From CAVQUE01 sp046290435 (GTDB lineage Bacteria > Actinomycetota > Acidimicrobiia > Acidimicrobiales > UBA8592), in the NCBI GenBank assembly GCA_046290435.1, contig JBKAGO010000039.1, forward strand, positions 1-64,000: a stretch of 64,000 nucleotides of DNA. Reading direction: 5' to 3'. Shown piece by piece: positions 33,853 through 42,146 of this stretch. How positions within the stretch are numbered: position 1 is the first letter of the stretch; every line of letters starts with the position of its first letter. The position numbers were made by a program, and so were the translations under genes. The notes below the pieces were generated by a model. It worked only from the letters and a program-made list of their open reading frames with translations, was not told the origin of the DNA and ran no database searches.

Positions 33853-33866
33853 TCCCGGATCCGGGA
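33853..33866. terminator. palindromic hairpin between convergent genes
   Basis: TCCCGGATCCGGGA is a perfect 14-bp palindrome in the 159-bp gap between the DUF3040 gene and the converging transglutaminase gene, with outer CGACC and GGTCG that may extend the stem. A bidirectional stop is likely but unproven. Confidence 0.4.
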
Positions 33867-33992
33867 TCTGGTCGATCCTTCTCCCCTGATCGATTCGCCG
33901 ACTCGGGCGCGCCCGCCTGTGCCGCCAGCCGGGCTGCGAAGACAGTAGCGTCCGCGTCCATCGTTCGTGCCGAGACCTCGCCCGGGGGCGGG

Positions 33993-36260
33993 TCAGAGTC
34001 GGCGCAGCAGGACCCGGGGGTCGAGCGTCGAGCGCAACCGCTGGCTTCGGGTGGTCGCTCTGGCCACGGCGTCGACCACGCGGGTGCGGATGGCATCCGC
34101 GCTCGACACGGCCTCGGCGTCGGGCTCGCCCGGCGCATAGGTTGCCGCCACGGCGAGCGCATCGAGCGAGCGGACCTCGGCGTTCACCTCCGCCGATGAG
34201 GTGGCCAGGCGTCGGGTGAACTCGGTCGTCGTCTCGGTCGGTTCGGGCGCCACGCCGAGCGGCCGGAGGGCCTCGACGCTCTCGGCCCACGCGAGCTGGA
34301 CCAGGGCCCGATTGTCGACGGCCCGACGTCGGCGTCGGGAGCGCTTCCATGACGTGAGCGCGGTGATGATCGCCACGTAGCCGCCGGCCGCTGCGGCCAG
34401 TGCCGCGACGATGCCACCCATCCACACGAGTCCGCGTGGCACGCCGTCGCCGCCGGGGCTGGAGGTCGCGGTCTGGGTCGGCTGGGTGGGGATGGCGTCG
34501 GGTACCGCGGGAGCCGGCGCCACCGGAATGGGCTCGACGGTGGGCTCCGGTAACGCCTCCTCGGTATCGGGACCGGTGCCCTCCTGGGCCGGGCCGACGT
34601 TGGTCCATCCTTCGGCTCCGGGAGCGCCCCGGCCCGGTGTCGGCTCGAACGCGACCCAGCCGGCGCCGGGGATGAACACCTCGGGCCAGGCGTGGGCGTG
34701 TTCTCCGCGGACCCGCCACAGGTTCGGATCCTGGGGGTCACGATCTCCCCAGGTGAAGCCGACGGCGACCCGTGCCGGCATCCCGATGGCCCGGGCCATC
34801 GCCGCGAACGAACCCGCGAACTGTTCGCAGTAGCCACGTCGGTTCTCGAGGAAGGCGTCGATGCGGGCCGAGGAATGGCCGGGTCCCACATCGAGGTCGT
34901 AGACGAAGTTGTCCCGGAACCAGTCCTGCAGCGCGAGGGCCCGGTCGTAGTCGTTGTCGAGCCCGGCGGTGATCTCGGCCGCCAGGGCGCTCGCCGTGGG
35001 CGAGAAGTCGTCGGGCAGTTGCAGGTAGCGCTCGAGGATCTCGGGCGGGTACGCGTTGGGTGCTGCAGCCAGCGCTGCAGGGTCGAAGGTGGGAAGGGCC
35101 GAGGCGACCGTGTAGGACAGCCCGTCGGAGTCTTCGAGGCTGCGGTCGACGATCAGCGTGCCCGAGACGGGCTCGTAGGAAATGGCATCGGTCGAGGCGT
35201 CGATGATGGCGCGGGGTTCGAAGGCGGCAGGTATCCAGACCGCACCGAGGTTGGTGATGTCGAAGCGTTGATCGACCGGCGTGACGGTGGCGTCGCTGGG
35301 GAAGTCGTCCGGCAGCGGGCCCGACGCCGAGGAGTAGCGGGTGTCGGCGCCCCACACCGTTCCGTTGAATCGGTCGAGGCTGGCGAGGCGCCAGTACGAC
35401 GCGACGGGCGACGCCACCGTGAAGACCTCGACGTCGGCCTGGTCGACCAGCCTGCCCCGGATGTCGACGATGGGGCTGACGACCACCCGTGTGCCGGGCC
35501 CGTCGGCGCGCTCTTCGAGATCGATGAGCGGCTCTTCGGTCGCGCCGGGCAGCAACGGGCCGAGGACGAGCCCGCCGATGACAGCGGTGACCACCAGGCC
35601 CGCGCCGGTGCGGGCCAGCGACCTCGTCCCGGACGCCGCATTGTCTGCCAGCCACCGGGCTCCGCGGGCATCTCGCCACAGACGATGGGCCAGGAAGAAT
35701 GCGAACATGGCCACGAGGTATGCGGCGGTCGTGCGATAGCGGTTGCTCTCGGTGCCGAAGAATGCGATGAACACCACCACGGCGAACGACGGCAGCAGCG
35801 CCTCGAACGACGATGCCAGGCGGAAGGCCGCCCAGTCGGCCAGGAACGCGACCAGCCAGATGGCGATGGTTGCGAGCACCACGTAACCGACGACGGCTTC
35901 GGTGGGGGCCTTGACCTCGTCGAAGAGGTTCCATGCCGTGGTGAGGTCGGCGTCGAGGCCATCGCGGGTGGCGCGTGTCGGCAGGAATGCCGATGCGGTG
36001 TCGCGGTAGTGGGTGAGGGTGATCTGGATGGCGAGCACGGCAACGGATGCGAGCGTCGCCACGAGCAGGCCCCGGCCGAGGCGCCGGACGACGGTGACGG
36101 TGACGTGGGCCAGGATGGTCGTGACCACCAGTTGGCGGCTCCAGGGCCCGTCGAGGAACAGCCGCGTCGCCCCGAGCACGGCGGCGAAGGACACGACGGC
36201 CAGCAGGACCTCCGAGACCGCCAGCAGCGGAGCGGACCGTTCGGGGGGCGTCGAACTCAC
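33993..36260 (-). CDS. TgpA-like transglutaminase-family membrane protein
   Basis: 755 aa from GTG at 36260 (overlapping the DUF58 stop as GTGA). An N-terminal region of six to seven helices (DUF3488, about 10-220) precedes an extracytoplasmic domain. The transglutaminase core has the catalytic Cys in RRGYCEQFAGSFAAMARA and the His in EHAHAWPEVFIP, followed by GWVAFEPTPG. A Pro/Thr-rich linker, another helix (about 625-650) and a basic cytosolic DUF4129 region end the protein. It follows moxR and DUF58 genes, the normal operon. Family members are thought to act on the cell envelope; substrate not known. Confidence 0.92.
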   Translation of the reverse strand: MSSTPPERSAPLLAVSEVLLAVVSFAAVLGATRLFLDGPWSRQLVVTTILAHVTVTVVRRLGRGLLVATLASVAVLAIQITLTHYRDTASAFLPTRATRDGLDADLTTAWNLFDEVKAPTEAVVGYVVLATIAIWLVAFLADWAAFRLASSFEALLPSFAVVVFIAFFGTESNRYRTTAAYLVAMFAFFLAHRLWRDARGARWLADNAASGTRSLARTGAGLVVTAVIGGLVLGPLLPGATEEPLIDLEERADGPGTRVVVSPIVDIRGRLVDQADVEVFTVASPVASYWRLASLDRFNGTVWGADTRYSSASGPLPDDFPSDATVTPVDQRFDITNLGAVWIPAAFEPRAIIDASTDAISYEPVSGTLIVDRSLEDSDGLSYTVASALPTFDPAALAAAPNAYPPEILERYLQLPDDFSPTASALAAEITAGLDNDYDRALALQDWFRDNFVYDLDVGPGHSSARIDAFLENRRGYCEQFAGSFAAMARAIGMPARVAVGFTWGDRDPQDPNLWRVRGEHAHAWPEVFIPGAGWVAFEPTPGRGAPGAEGWTNVGPAQEGTGPDTEEALPEPTVEPIPVAPAPAVPDAIPTQPTQTATSSPGGDGVPRGLVWMGGIVAALAAAAGGYVAIITALTSWKRSRRRRRAVDNRALVQLAWAESVEALRPLGVAPEPTETTTEFTRRLATSSAEVNAEVRSLDALAVAATYAPGEPDAEAVSSADAIRTRVVDAVARATTRSQRLRSTLDPRVLLRRL

Positions 36261-37480
36261 AGACCGAACCTGCCGGGCGTGTTCATCGCCTGTTGCCAGG
36301 CCTCGGCGAACGCGGCTCCGGACGGGACGGGGATCACGACCGTCGACCGTAGCGCCCCGTCGGTTGCGCTCGGGATCGCCCCGTCGTCGCGAAACATCAC
36401 GAGGACACGGCGGCCGTAGACCCCCGCTGCCGAGCGGAACATGGCGTCGTCGAACTCGTCGTCGCCGGTGGTGACGCTGACGAGCGCACCGCCGCTGCCG
36501 GGGCCGATCATCCGTTCGAGCACGGTGGCGGGCGGATGATCGCTGCGCTCCACGACGGCCAGGTCGGCGAGGATGCGGCCCAGATGGTGTCGCCCGGCGC
36601 CGAAACCCGAATCGACTCCTCCGGTGCACAGCAGGCGGACCCGGTCGCCGCGCGCCAGACTGGCGGCGGCGACGCTGGCCGCGGCCGAGACCATGGCCTC
36701 GAAGGTCGTTGCGGGATCCCGGCCGACGGTGCCGTCGGGCAGGGGAACACCGTCGTCGGCGTCGACCGGGCGTGTGTCGAGCAGCACGGTGACACGGCCG
36801 TGCCACGGCAGTTCGTCCTGGCGGACCATGAGGTCGTCGTGGCGAGCCGATGACGGCCAGTGGATGCGGCGGAGGTCGTCGCCGACCTGGTACTCGCGCA
36901 GCGCATGGAACTCCTCGCCCAGCGGTGCCACACGCTGTTGTTGCACGGTCAGCCGCTCGATGTCGCTGCCAGAGGAGCGCCGCACCGCGCCGAGCTCGTC
37001 GACCCGCGGGTAGACCACCAGCGACATGTCCTGGTCGCCGACCGTGGTGATGCGCGCGAGGCCGAAGGGATCCATGACCGTGAGGCGCAGCGGGCCGACG
37101 CGCACGATGCCGCGACGGTCGGTGGGCAGGCGGTAGACGGCCTTGCTCCCGGCGCCGGTGGCCATGGGTGCCACCATGAGCTCGACGCCCCGGGTTCCGG
37201 ACACGTCGTCGCGCAGTCGCAGGACGGGCGATCGCAGGCGCGAGCGGTTCCGCAGGGTGAGGTCCACGCGGCAGGGGTCTCCTGCGTGGACCCGGGGCGG
37301 GGTGAGGCGCCGTGAGACCTCGACCTGGAGCCGGCGGATGACGACGTAGGCGAACGCGCCGGCCAGCAGGGCGAGGCCGCCGGCACCCAGGACGAACAGC
37401 TCGGGCAGCCCGAATGCCCGAGCGCCGGCGAGGACGACGAGGCTCACGACCAACACGACGAAGCCGGCCCGGGTGAGCAT
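36257..37480 (-). CDS. DUF58 domain protein
   Basis: 407 aa. Two N-terminal helices (about 5-50) are followed by a beta-rich part (SRRLTPPRVHAGDPCRVDLTLRNRS) and the DUF58 von-Willebrand-like core with EFHALREYQVGDDLRRIHWPSSARH and VLLDTRPVD. It is the usual partner of MoxR ATPases and transglutaminases; it may act as adaptor or chaperone substrate. Its stop overlaps the transglutaminase start. Confidence 0.9.
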   Translation of the reverse strand: MLTRAGFVVLVVSLVVLAGARAFGLPELFVLGAGGLALLAGAFAYVVIRRLQVEVSRRLTPPRVHAGDPCRVDLTLRNRSRLRSPVLRLRDDVSGTRGVELMVAPMATGAGSKAVYRLPTDRRGIVRVGPLRLTVMDPFGLARITTVGDQDMSLVVYPRVDELGAVRRSSGSDIERLTVQQQRVAPLGEEFHALREYQVGDDLRRIHWPSSARHDDLMVRQDELPWHGRVTVLLDTRPVDADDGVPLPDGTVGRDPATTFEAMVSAAASVAAASLARGDRVRLLCTGGVDSGFGAGRHHLGRILADLAVVERSDHPPATVLERMIGPGSGGALVSVTTGDDEFDDAMFRSAAGVYGRRVLVMFRDDGAIPSATDGALRSTVVIPVPSGAAFAEAWQQAMNTPGRFGL

Positions 37481-37491
37481 CAGCGTTCCGG

Positions 37492-38454
37492 TCAGGTCCG
37501 CGGCACGGGGACCGACGCCAGGATGTCGTCGGTGACGTCGGCGGTGCTGATGCCCCGCAGCGACGCATCGGTGGTGAGCACCAGGCGGTGGTCGAGAACC
37601 GGATGCGCGAGGGCCTTGACGTCGTCGGGGGTGACGAACTCCCGGCCACGTGCCGCGGCGAGGGCCCGACAGACTCGCTGCAGGGCCAACGTGGCCCTCG
37701 GCGACATGCCGAGAGCGAGGTCGTGGTGGCGTCGCGAGGCTGCGGCGAGGTCGACGAGGTAGGCGCGCACGCCATCGGCGACGTGGACGGTCTGGGCCGC
37801 CGCGGCCATGCCCTGCACCTCGCTGCGGGTCACGACGGGGGCGAGATTGGCGACCACGTCGTCGCGGGTGTGGGTGTCGAGGACCCGGAGTTCGGCTTCG
37901 CGGCTGGGGTAGCCCATCGACACCTTCATCAGGAAGCGGTCGAGTTGGCTCTCGGGCAAGGGATAGGTGCCCTCGTGGTCGAGGGGGTTCTGGGTGGCGA
38001 GCACCATGAAGGGTCGCCGCAGGGGGTGGCTCTCGCCGTCGACGGTGACCTGGCGTTCGGCCATGGCCTCGAGCAGGGCCGACTGGGTCTTGGGTGATGC
38101 CCGGTTGATCTCGTCGGCGAGGACGATGCCTGCGAACACCGGGCCCTTGCGGAACTCGAAGCAGCTGTCGTTGCGGTTCCAGACGCTGAGGCCGACGACG
38201 TCGGTCGGCAGGAGGTCGGGGGTGAACTGGATTCGTCCGACCTCGGCGTCGATGGACTTGGCGAGCGACTTCGCCAGGCTGGTCTTGCCGGTGCCGGGGG
38301 CATCCTCGATGAGGATGTGGCCTTCGGCGACCAGGGTGAGCGTCACCAGCCGGATGACGTCGACCTTGCCCTGGATGGCGGTGCCGACGTTGGCGACGAT
38401 GGCGTCGAAGAGGTCAGCGAAGGTCCGGGTGCGGTCCTGAGTCTGCTGGCTCAC
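37492..38454 (-). CDS. moxR: MoxR-family AAA+ ATPase
   Basis: 320 aa, GTG at 38454 with GAAAGGAAG upstream. Walker A is EDAPGTGKTSLA, Walker B VLADEINRA, followed by SALLEAMAERQVT and the sensor 1 ATQNP. The C-terminal helical lid has MSPRATLALQRVCRALAA. MoxR ATPases assemble or activate protein complexes, typically with the DUF58/VWA proteins encoded next to them, as here. Cytosolic. Confidence 0.93.
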   Translation of the reverse strand: MSQQTQDRTRTFADLFDAIVANVGTAIQGKVDVIRLVTLTLVAEGHILIEDAPGTGKTSLAKSLAKSIDAEVGRIQFTPDLLPTDVVGLSVWNRNDSCFEFRKGPVFAGIVLADEINRASPKTQSALLEAMAERQVTVDGESHPLRRPFMVLATQNPLDHEGTYPLPESQLDRFLMKVSMGYPSREAELRVLDTHTRDDVVANLAPVVTRSEVQGMAAAAQTVHVADGVRAYLVDLAAASRRHHDLALGMSPRATLALQRVCRALAAARGREFVTPDDVKALAHPVLDHRLVLTTDASLRGISTADVTDDILASVPVPRT

Positions 38455-38573
38455 GTCGGCGGCTTCCTTTCGCTGACCCGGGACCGTCGCCGGGCTGCCG
38501 GCTCAGGGTATGCCACCGGCGCCGGAGCGACGCAGCAGAGGCCCACACCGCTCCCTCCACTATCCTCCCCGAC

Positions 38574-38831
38574 GTGGACCGACGATGGGTGGCTCGCATG
38601 GCAGGGGCGATCGCGGTGCGCCCCGGGCTGTGGGCGACCGCGGTCCGAACCGTCTGGCGCCTCCGTCGGGATCGCTGGTGGTCGGCTGCGCCTTTCGTTC
38701 CGGTGCCGTCGCCCGACTACCTGCGGTTTCGGATGGTCACCGCCTACGGCGACGCCACGGCGAATCCGAGTGTCGACGACGTGGTCACGTACCTGCGTTG
38801 GTGTCGGGCCTGGCCGGCTGTGCGCGGTTGA
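38574..38831 (+). CDS. small conserved actinobacterial protein
   Basis: 85 aa from GTG at 38574. It is basic and aromatic-rich (WRLRRDRWWSAAPFVPVPSPDYLRFRMVTAYGD), and has a conserved look to me among actinobacteria, but no function is known. It is directly upstream of the HNH gene (10 bp gap) and divergent from moxR. Confidence 0.7.
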   Translation: MDRRWVARMAGAIAVRPGLWATAVRTVWRLRRDRWWSAAPFVPVPSPDYLRFRMVTAYGDATANPSVDDVVTYLRWCRAWPAVRG

Positions 38832-38841
38832 CGGGAGGCCC

Positions 38842-39477
38842 ATGACACCGGCGCTGGTCCTGAACGCGACGTTCGAGCCGCTGAGTGTGGTGTCGACCCG
38901 CCGGGCGCTGGTGCTCGTGCTCACCGACAAGGCCGACGTGGTGCATGCGACCGATGCGTTGGTCCGGTCCGAGCGTCTCGAGCTCGCGGTGCCCAGCGTC
39001 GTGAAGCTCCGCAGCTACGTGCGGATGCCGTTCGGTCGGCGGTGTGCGCTGAGCCGGCGTGGTGTGTTCGCTCGCGACGGGCATCGGTGTCAGTACTGCG
39101 GTGGGCGGGCCGAGAGCATCGATCACGTGCATCCACGTAGCCGGGGTGGGGCCCACAGCTGGGACAACGTGGTGGCGGCGTGTCGGCGATGCAACGCCTC
39201 CAAGCGAGACCGGTTGTTGAGTGAGACCTCGTTCGACCTCGCCCGGGTCCCGATGGAGCCTCCGCAGGGTTCGTGGGTGGCGTTGTCGGTGTCGTCGGTG
39301 CCCCCCGAGTGGCAGCCCTACCTGCCGGCATGGTCGCCAGACCGGGGGATGGGGTCGCCAGACCGGGGGATGGGGTCGCCGGACCGGGGGATGGGGTCGC
39401 CGGACCGGGGGATGGGGTCGCCAGACCGGGGTTCGTCCGAGCTGCGCGTCGAGCCGAGCGCTGCGGTCGGTCGTTGA
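38842..39477 (+). CDS. HNH endonuclease with repeated C-terminal tail
   Basis: 211 aa, ATG 38842 with GGGAGG upstream. HNH fold: DGHRCQYCGGRAESIDHVHPRSRGG with zinc knuckle CQYC...CRRC, the catalytic DHVHP, and WDNVVAACRRCNASKRDR. The N-terminal half NATFEPLSVVSTRRALVLVLT is typical of actinobacterial HNH proteins of unknown role (single-copy, chromosomal). From about residue 165 a heptapeptide SPDRGMG is repeated over four times because of 21-bp DNA repeats; this tail is not part of the domain. Its stop overlaps the next start as TTGA. Confidence 0.88.
   Translation: MTPALVLNATFEPLSVVSTRRALVLVLTDKADVVHATDALVRSERLELAVPSVVKLRSYVRMPFGRRCALSRRGVFARDGHRCQYCGGRAESIDHVHPRSRGGAHSWDNVVAACRRCNASKRDRLLSETSFDLARVPMEPPQGSWVALSVSSVPPEWQPYLPAWSPDRGMGSPDRGMGSPDRGMGSPDRGMGSPDRGSSELRVEPSAAVGR
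39334..39431 (+). repeat. 21-bp tandem repeat in the HNH gene
   Basis: Units TCGCCAGACCGGGGGATGGGG at 39334, 39355, 39376 and 39397, with a partial fifth from 39418. The units differ by one base (AGA or GGA). Being a multiple of three they keep the reading frame and code SPDRGMG. Confidence 0.95.
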
Positions 39478-40214
39478 GCGGGGTTCGCCCCGCCGAGCCA
39501 GCCGAACCCGACGGCCCCGTGTGGTCGGCGTCGTTGCCGGCGGGTCGCTGGCAGGTCCGCCGGGTTGCGGGTTCGGTGGCGGAGCTGCACGGGATCGACC
39601 CGACGGGGCGGAGCCTCGAGGATCGGGAGCGCCCCGCGGCATGGGTCTGTGCGCCGAGTGGGGCTGCGGTCGTGTTGGGCTCGACGCAGCAGCGTGAGGT
39701 CGTGGATGCCGCGGTCGCCGACCGTCGGGGCCTCGATGTCGTCGTGCGTCGCAGCGGTGGAGGCGCGGTGCTCGTGGTCCCCGATGACGTCGTCTGGGTC
39801 GATCTGTGGGTCCCTCGTGACGATGTGTTGTGGGACGACGACGTCGCCGTCGCCACCCATTGGGTGGGGGAGTTGTGGGCCGATGTCGCAGTGCGCCTCG
39901 GCGTCGCTGCACGGGCCCACCGTGGGCCGATGCAGGCCGATGCGCTGGGCCGGTTGGTGTGTTTCGTGGGCGTCGGTCCGGGTGAGGTCATGGTCGGCGA
40001 CTCGAAGCTGGTGGGAATCTCCCAGCGGCGAGTGCGTGCGGGTGCGAGGTTCCAGTGCCAGTGGGTGCGCCGTTGGGCGCCCGATGCGCTGCTCGACAGC
40101 CTGAGGATCGACGATGCCGACGTTCGCCGGCGGGTGGCCGCTGCCGGTGTCGGTGTCGATGTCGACCCCGATCGGCTCGTCGCGGTCTTGACCGAGGCCC
40201 TCGCCGAGCGCTGA
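39474..40214 (+). CDS. lipoate/biotin protein ligase-like (LplA/BPL family)
   Basis: 246 aa from TTG at 39474, overlapping the HNH stop as TTGA; the upstream extension of the frame is the shadow of the repeats. Ligase signatures: VVVRRSGGGAVLV (RR-GGGAV) and GDSKLVGISQRRVRAGARFQ with the catalytic Lys. The substrate (lipoyl, octanoyl or biotin) cannot be told; the family transfers the acyl-AMP onto a protein lysine. Length is close to LplA-type N-terminal domains without the accessory domain. Confidence 0.8.
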   Translation: MSGVRPAEPAEPDGPVWSASLPAGRWQVRRVAGSVAELHGIDPTGRSLEDRERPAAWVCAPSGAAVVLGSTQQREVVDAAVADRRGLDVVVRRSGGGAVLVVPDDVVWVDLWVPRDDVLWDDDVAVATHWVGELWADVAVRLGVAARAHRGPMQADALGRLVCFVGVGPGEVMVGDSKLVGISQRRVRAGARFQCQWVRRWAPDALLDSLRIDDADVRRRVAAAGVGVDVDPDRLVAVLTEALAER

Positions 40215-40435
40215 CCGCGCCGGTCGTTCGGTCGACCGTCTCCACCCGCCTCCACTGCGGCGCGTTCCGCTCCACGGCCCTCCACCGGGCTCCGGGGTAC
40301 TGGCGCGCCCCGACGCGACCGCTGATCCGCCGGGTGCGAGGTCGCTGCGCCCTCCGTTTGCGGAACCTTCGGGGGCTCTGACCTGCGCAGATGGCCGTCA
40401 ACGCAGTCCTGGTGGAGGAAATTCCCACCAAACCG

Positions 40436-40464
40436 TTGCTCAGTGGAGGGAAAGGGTTTAATGT
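40436..40464 (+). promoter_or_regulatory. mraZ/dcw promoter
   Basis: TTGCTC (40436-40441), 17-bp spacer, TAATGT (40459-40464). The -10 fits TAnnnT and the spacing is ideal. It lies about 120 bp upstream of the mraZ start and is covered by the phased MraZ-type boxes, which is how MraZ autorepression works in other bacteria. Confidence 0.6.
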
Positions 40465-40488
40465 GGAGCCCTGTGGGAGCCAGGGGAA
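40443..40488 (+). promoter_or_regulatory. MraZ operator: GTGGA-like boxes at 10-bp steps
   Basis: Boxes begin at 40443 (GTGGA), 40453 (AGGGT, weak), 40463 (GTGGA), 40473 (GTGGG) and 40483 (GGGGA), i.e. TGGR-N6 repeats in register with one DNA turn. The E. coli MraZ operator is repeats of TGGGN separated by 5 bp, which gives the same spacing. MraZ is encoded just downstream. Confidence 0.6.
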
Positions 40489-40581
40489 CGAAACGGAGCG
40501 CCGCGATGACGGCAGAGGCCAACCGGCCGGCACCGAACTCGGACACCCGCATCCAGACCACGACGGAGATGGGAACCAACG

Positions 40582-41001
40582 GTGTTCACGGGACGGTTCG
40601 AGCGGCTGCTCGACAACAAGGGGCGGATCGTCGTGCCCCCGCCGTTGCGCCGTCACCTGCCCGACCACTGCTTCGTCGGGGCACCTGCCAACGAACGCTG
40701 CGTCCAGATCTTCACGCCCGCCCAGGTCGAGGAGGTCACGGATCGGCTCGAAACGGCAGTCCGCGACGGGTCCCTGTCTCCGACGGCGCTGCGTGTCTGG
40801 TCGTCGTCGGTCGTGGAATCCCGCATCGACGCCCAGAGCCGGCTGCCCATACCGCAGGCGCTGCGCGATCAGGTCGGCCTCGATCGGGAGGTCGTGATGA
40901 TCGGCGCCGTGAAGCGCATCGAGTTGTGGCCGCCCGACGCCTGGGCCGACGAGCAGAGGCGTGCCCATGAGGAACCGGTCGACATGGCGAGATGGATCTG
41001 A
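40582..41001 (+). CDS. mraZ: MraZ, transcriptional regulator of the dcw cluster
   Basis: 139 aa, GTG at 40582. Two AbrB-like SpoVT/MraZ modules are visible: FTGRFERLLDNKGRIVVPPPLRR at the N-terminus and SSSVVESRIDAQSRLPIPQALR in the middle, each with the DxxGR/DxQxR motif used to bind DNA. First gene of the cluster, as usual. It binds its own promoter; phased boxes are present upstream. The octamer-forming protein acts in the nucleoid. Confidence 0.95.
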   Translation: MFTGRFERLLDNKGRIVVPPPLRRHLPDHCFVGAPANERCVQIFTPAQVEEVTDRLETAVRDGSLSPTALRVWSSSVVESRIDAQSRLPIPQALRDQVGLDREVVMIGAVKRIELWPPDAWADEQRRAHEEPVDMARWI

Positions 41002-41186
41002 CCCTCGGGAGGTCATGCACACGAACTGACGAGGTACGCGATGAGAACGAACACCCGCTCATGGGCAGTCTTCCGGTCGACGAGATGGAAGGCCCCTACT
41101 CCGCCCGCTTGCCATCTAGCTCGATCGGGGAGAAATCCCGACGTGCGCCTGTTGGCCGGGAGACTGCCGATGTGCGGGTGTGTCTC

Positions 41187-42146
41187 GTGACCGAGACCGC
41201 CGAGTTCTCACACACCCCCGTCATGCTCGAGGAGATCCTCGAGGTGTTCGCCCCCGTCACCGACGGTGTCGTCGTCGATGCCACCGTCGGCGGGGGAGGT
41301 CATGCCGGGGCCCTGCTCGACGCCCATCAGGCCATCGGCCTCGTGGGCCTCGACCAGGACCCGGCTGCACTCGCAGCGTCGGCTCGGAGCCTCGCCCGGC
41401 ACCACGACCGGGTCACCCTGCGGCGAGCCCGCTTCGACGCACTCGCCGCAGAGCTCGACGCGCTGGGCATCACCACCATCGCCGGCGTCCTGTTCGACCT
41501 CGGCGTCTCCTCGCATCAGCTCGACGCAGGCGAGCGGGGATTCAGCTTCCGCGCCGACGGTCCACTCGACATGCGCATGGACCCCGACAGCGCGCCCAGT
41601 GCCGCCGAGTTGGTCAACGAACTCGACGAAGGCGCGTTGGCGCGCCTACTGGCCGATCTCGGCGACGAACGCCACGCCCGTCGCATCGCGCGGGCCATCA
41701 TCGACAGCCGGCCGATCGAGACCACCGGCCGCCTCGCCGAGGTCGTGGCCACCGCCATGCCGGCGGCATCTCGCCGTAGTCCGGGCCACCCGGCGCGCCG
41801 GACGTTCCAGGCCCTGCGCATAGCGGTCAACAGCGAGCTCGACGTGCTCGAACCTGCCCTGCGCCAGGCCATCGCCCGCCTCGGGCCCGGCGGACGGGGC
41901 GCGGTGCTGTCGTACCACTCCGGCGAGGACAGGATCGTCAAGCGGGTGTTGCGCTCGGCGGCGGGTCTCGACCGCAGCGTGCCGCGGGGCCTCCCCGAAC
42001 CGCTCGACAGCGAAGGTCCCGCCATCCGCCTGCTCCATCGCGGTGGGCGCACGCCCTCGGAAGCCGAGATCGCAGCGAACCCTCGCGCGAAAGCCGCGCG
42101 GCTCCGGTCCTTCGAGCGCCTCGGCGACGGAGAAGGCGGGCGTTGA
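41187..42146 (+). CDS. rsmH: 16S rRNA (cytosine1402-N4)-methyltransferase
   Basis: 319 aa from GTG at 41187 (VTETAEFSHTPVMLEE). The frame is open back to 40992 but the extra codons have poor GC3 and the protein would be unusually long, so the later start is chosen. SAM-binding motif VVDATVGGGGHAG, the DQDPAAL turn, LFDLGVSSHQLD and the C-terminal SYHSGEDRIVK and KAARLRSFERL are the RsmH signatures. It methylates C1402 in the ribosomal P site. Its stop overlaps the ftsL start (TTGA). Confidence 0.93.
   Translation: MTETAEFSHTPVMLEEILEVFAPVTDGVVVDATVGGGGHAGALLDAHQAIGLVGLDQDPAALAASARSLARHHDRVTLRRARFDALAAELDALGITTIAGVLFDLGVSSHQLDAGERGFSFRADGPLDMRMDPDSAPSAAELVNELDEGALARLLADLGDERHARRIARAIIDSRPIETTGRLAEVVATAMPAASRRSPGHPARRTFQALRIAVNSELDVLEPALRQAIARLGPGGRGAVLSYHSGEDRIVKRVLRSAAGLDRSVPRGLPEPLDSEGPAIRLLHRGGRTPSEAEIAANPRAKAARLRSFERLGDGEGGR

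Larger units (their letters stand above)
40215..40581. other. 367-bp region upstream of mraZ with two phased repeat arrays
   Basis: No gene is supported here. It holds a reverse-oriented array of TCCAC boxes at exact 10-bp steps (40241, 40251, 40271, 40281, with a weaker TCCGG at 40291), and a forward array of GTGGA-like boxes overlapping the mraZ promoter (40443-40487). TGGTGG (40410-40415) and CCACCA (40425-40430) form an inverted repeat between them. Confidence 0.6.

Noticed and set aside
33993..37775. 1260-codon frame covering the transglutaminase and DUF58 genes
   Set aside because: Only the last 755 codons are the real transglutaminase; the rest is a shadow of the DUF58 frame, whose stop overlaps the GTG at 36260.
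39334..39431. CRISPR-like or attachment-site repeats
   Set aside because: Perfectly tandem 21-bp units inside a coding frame without spacers.
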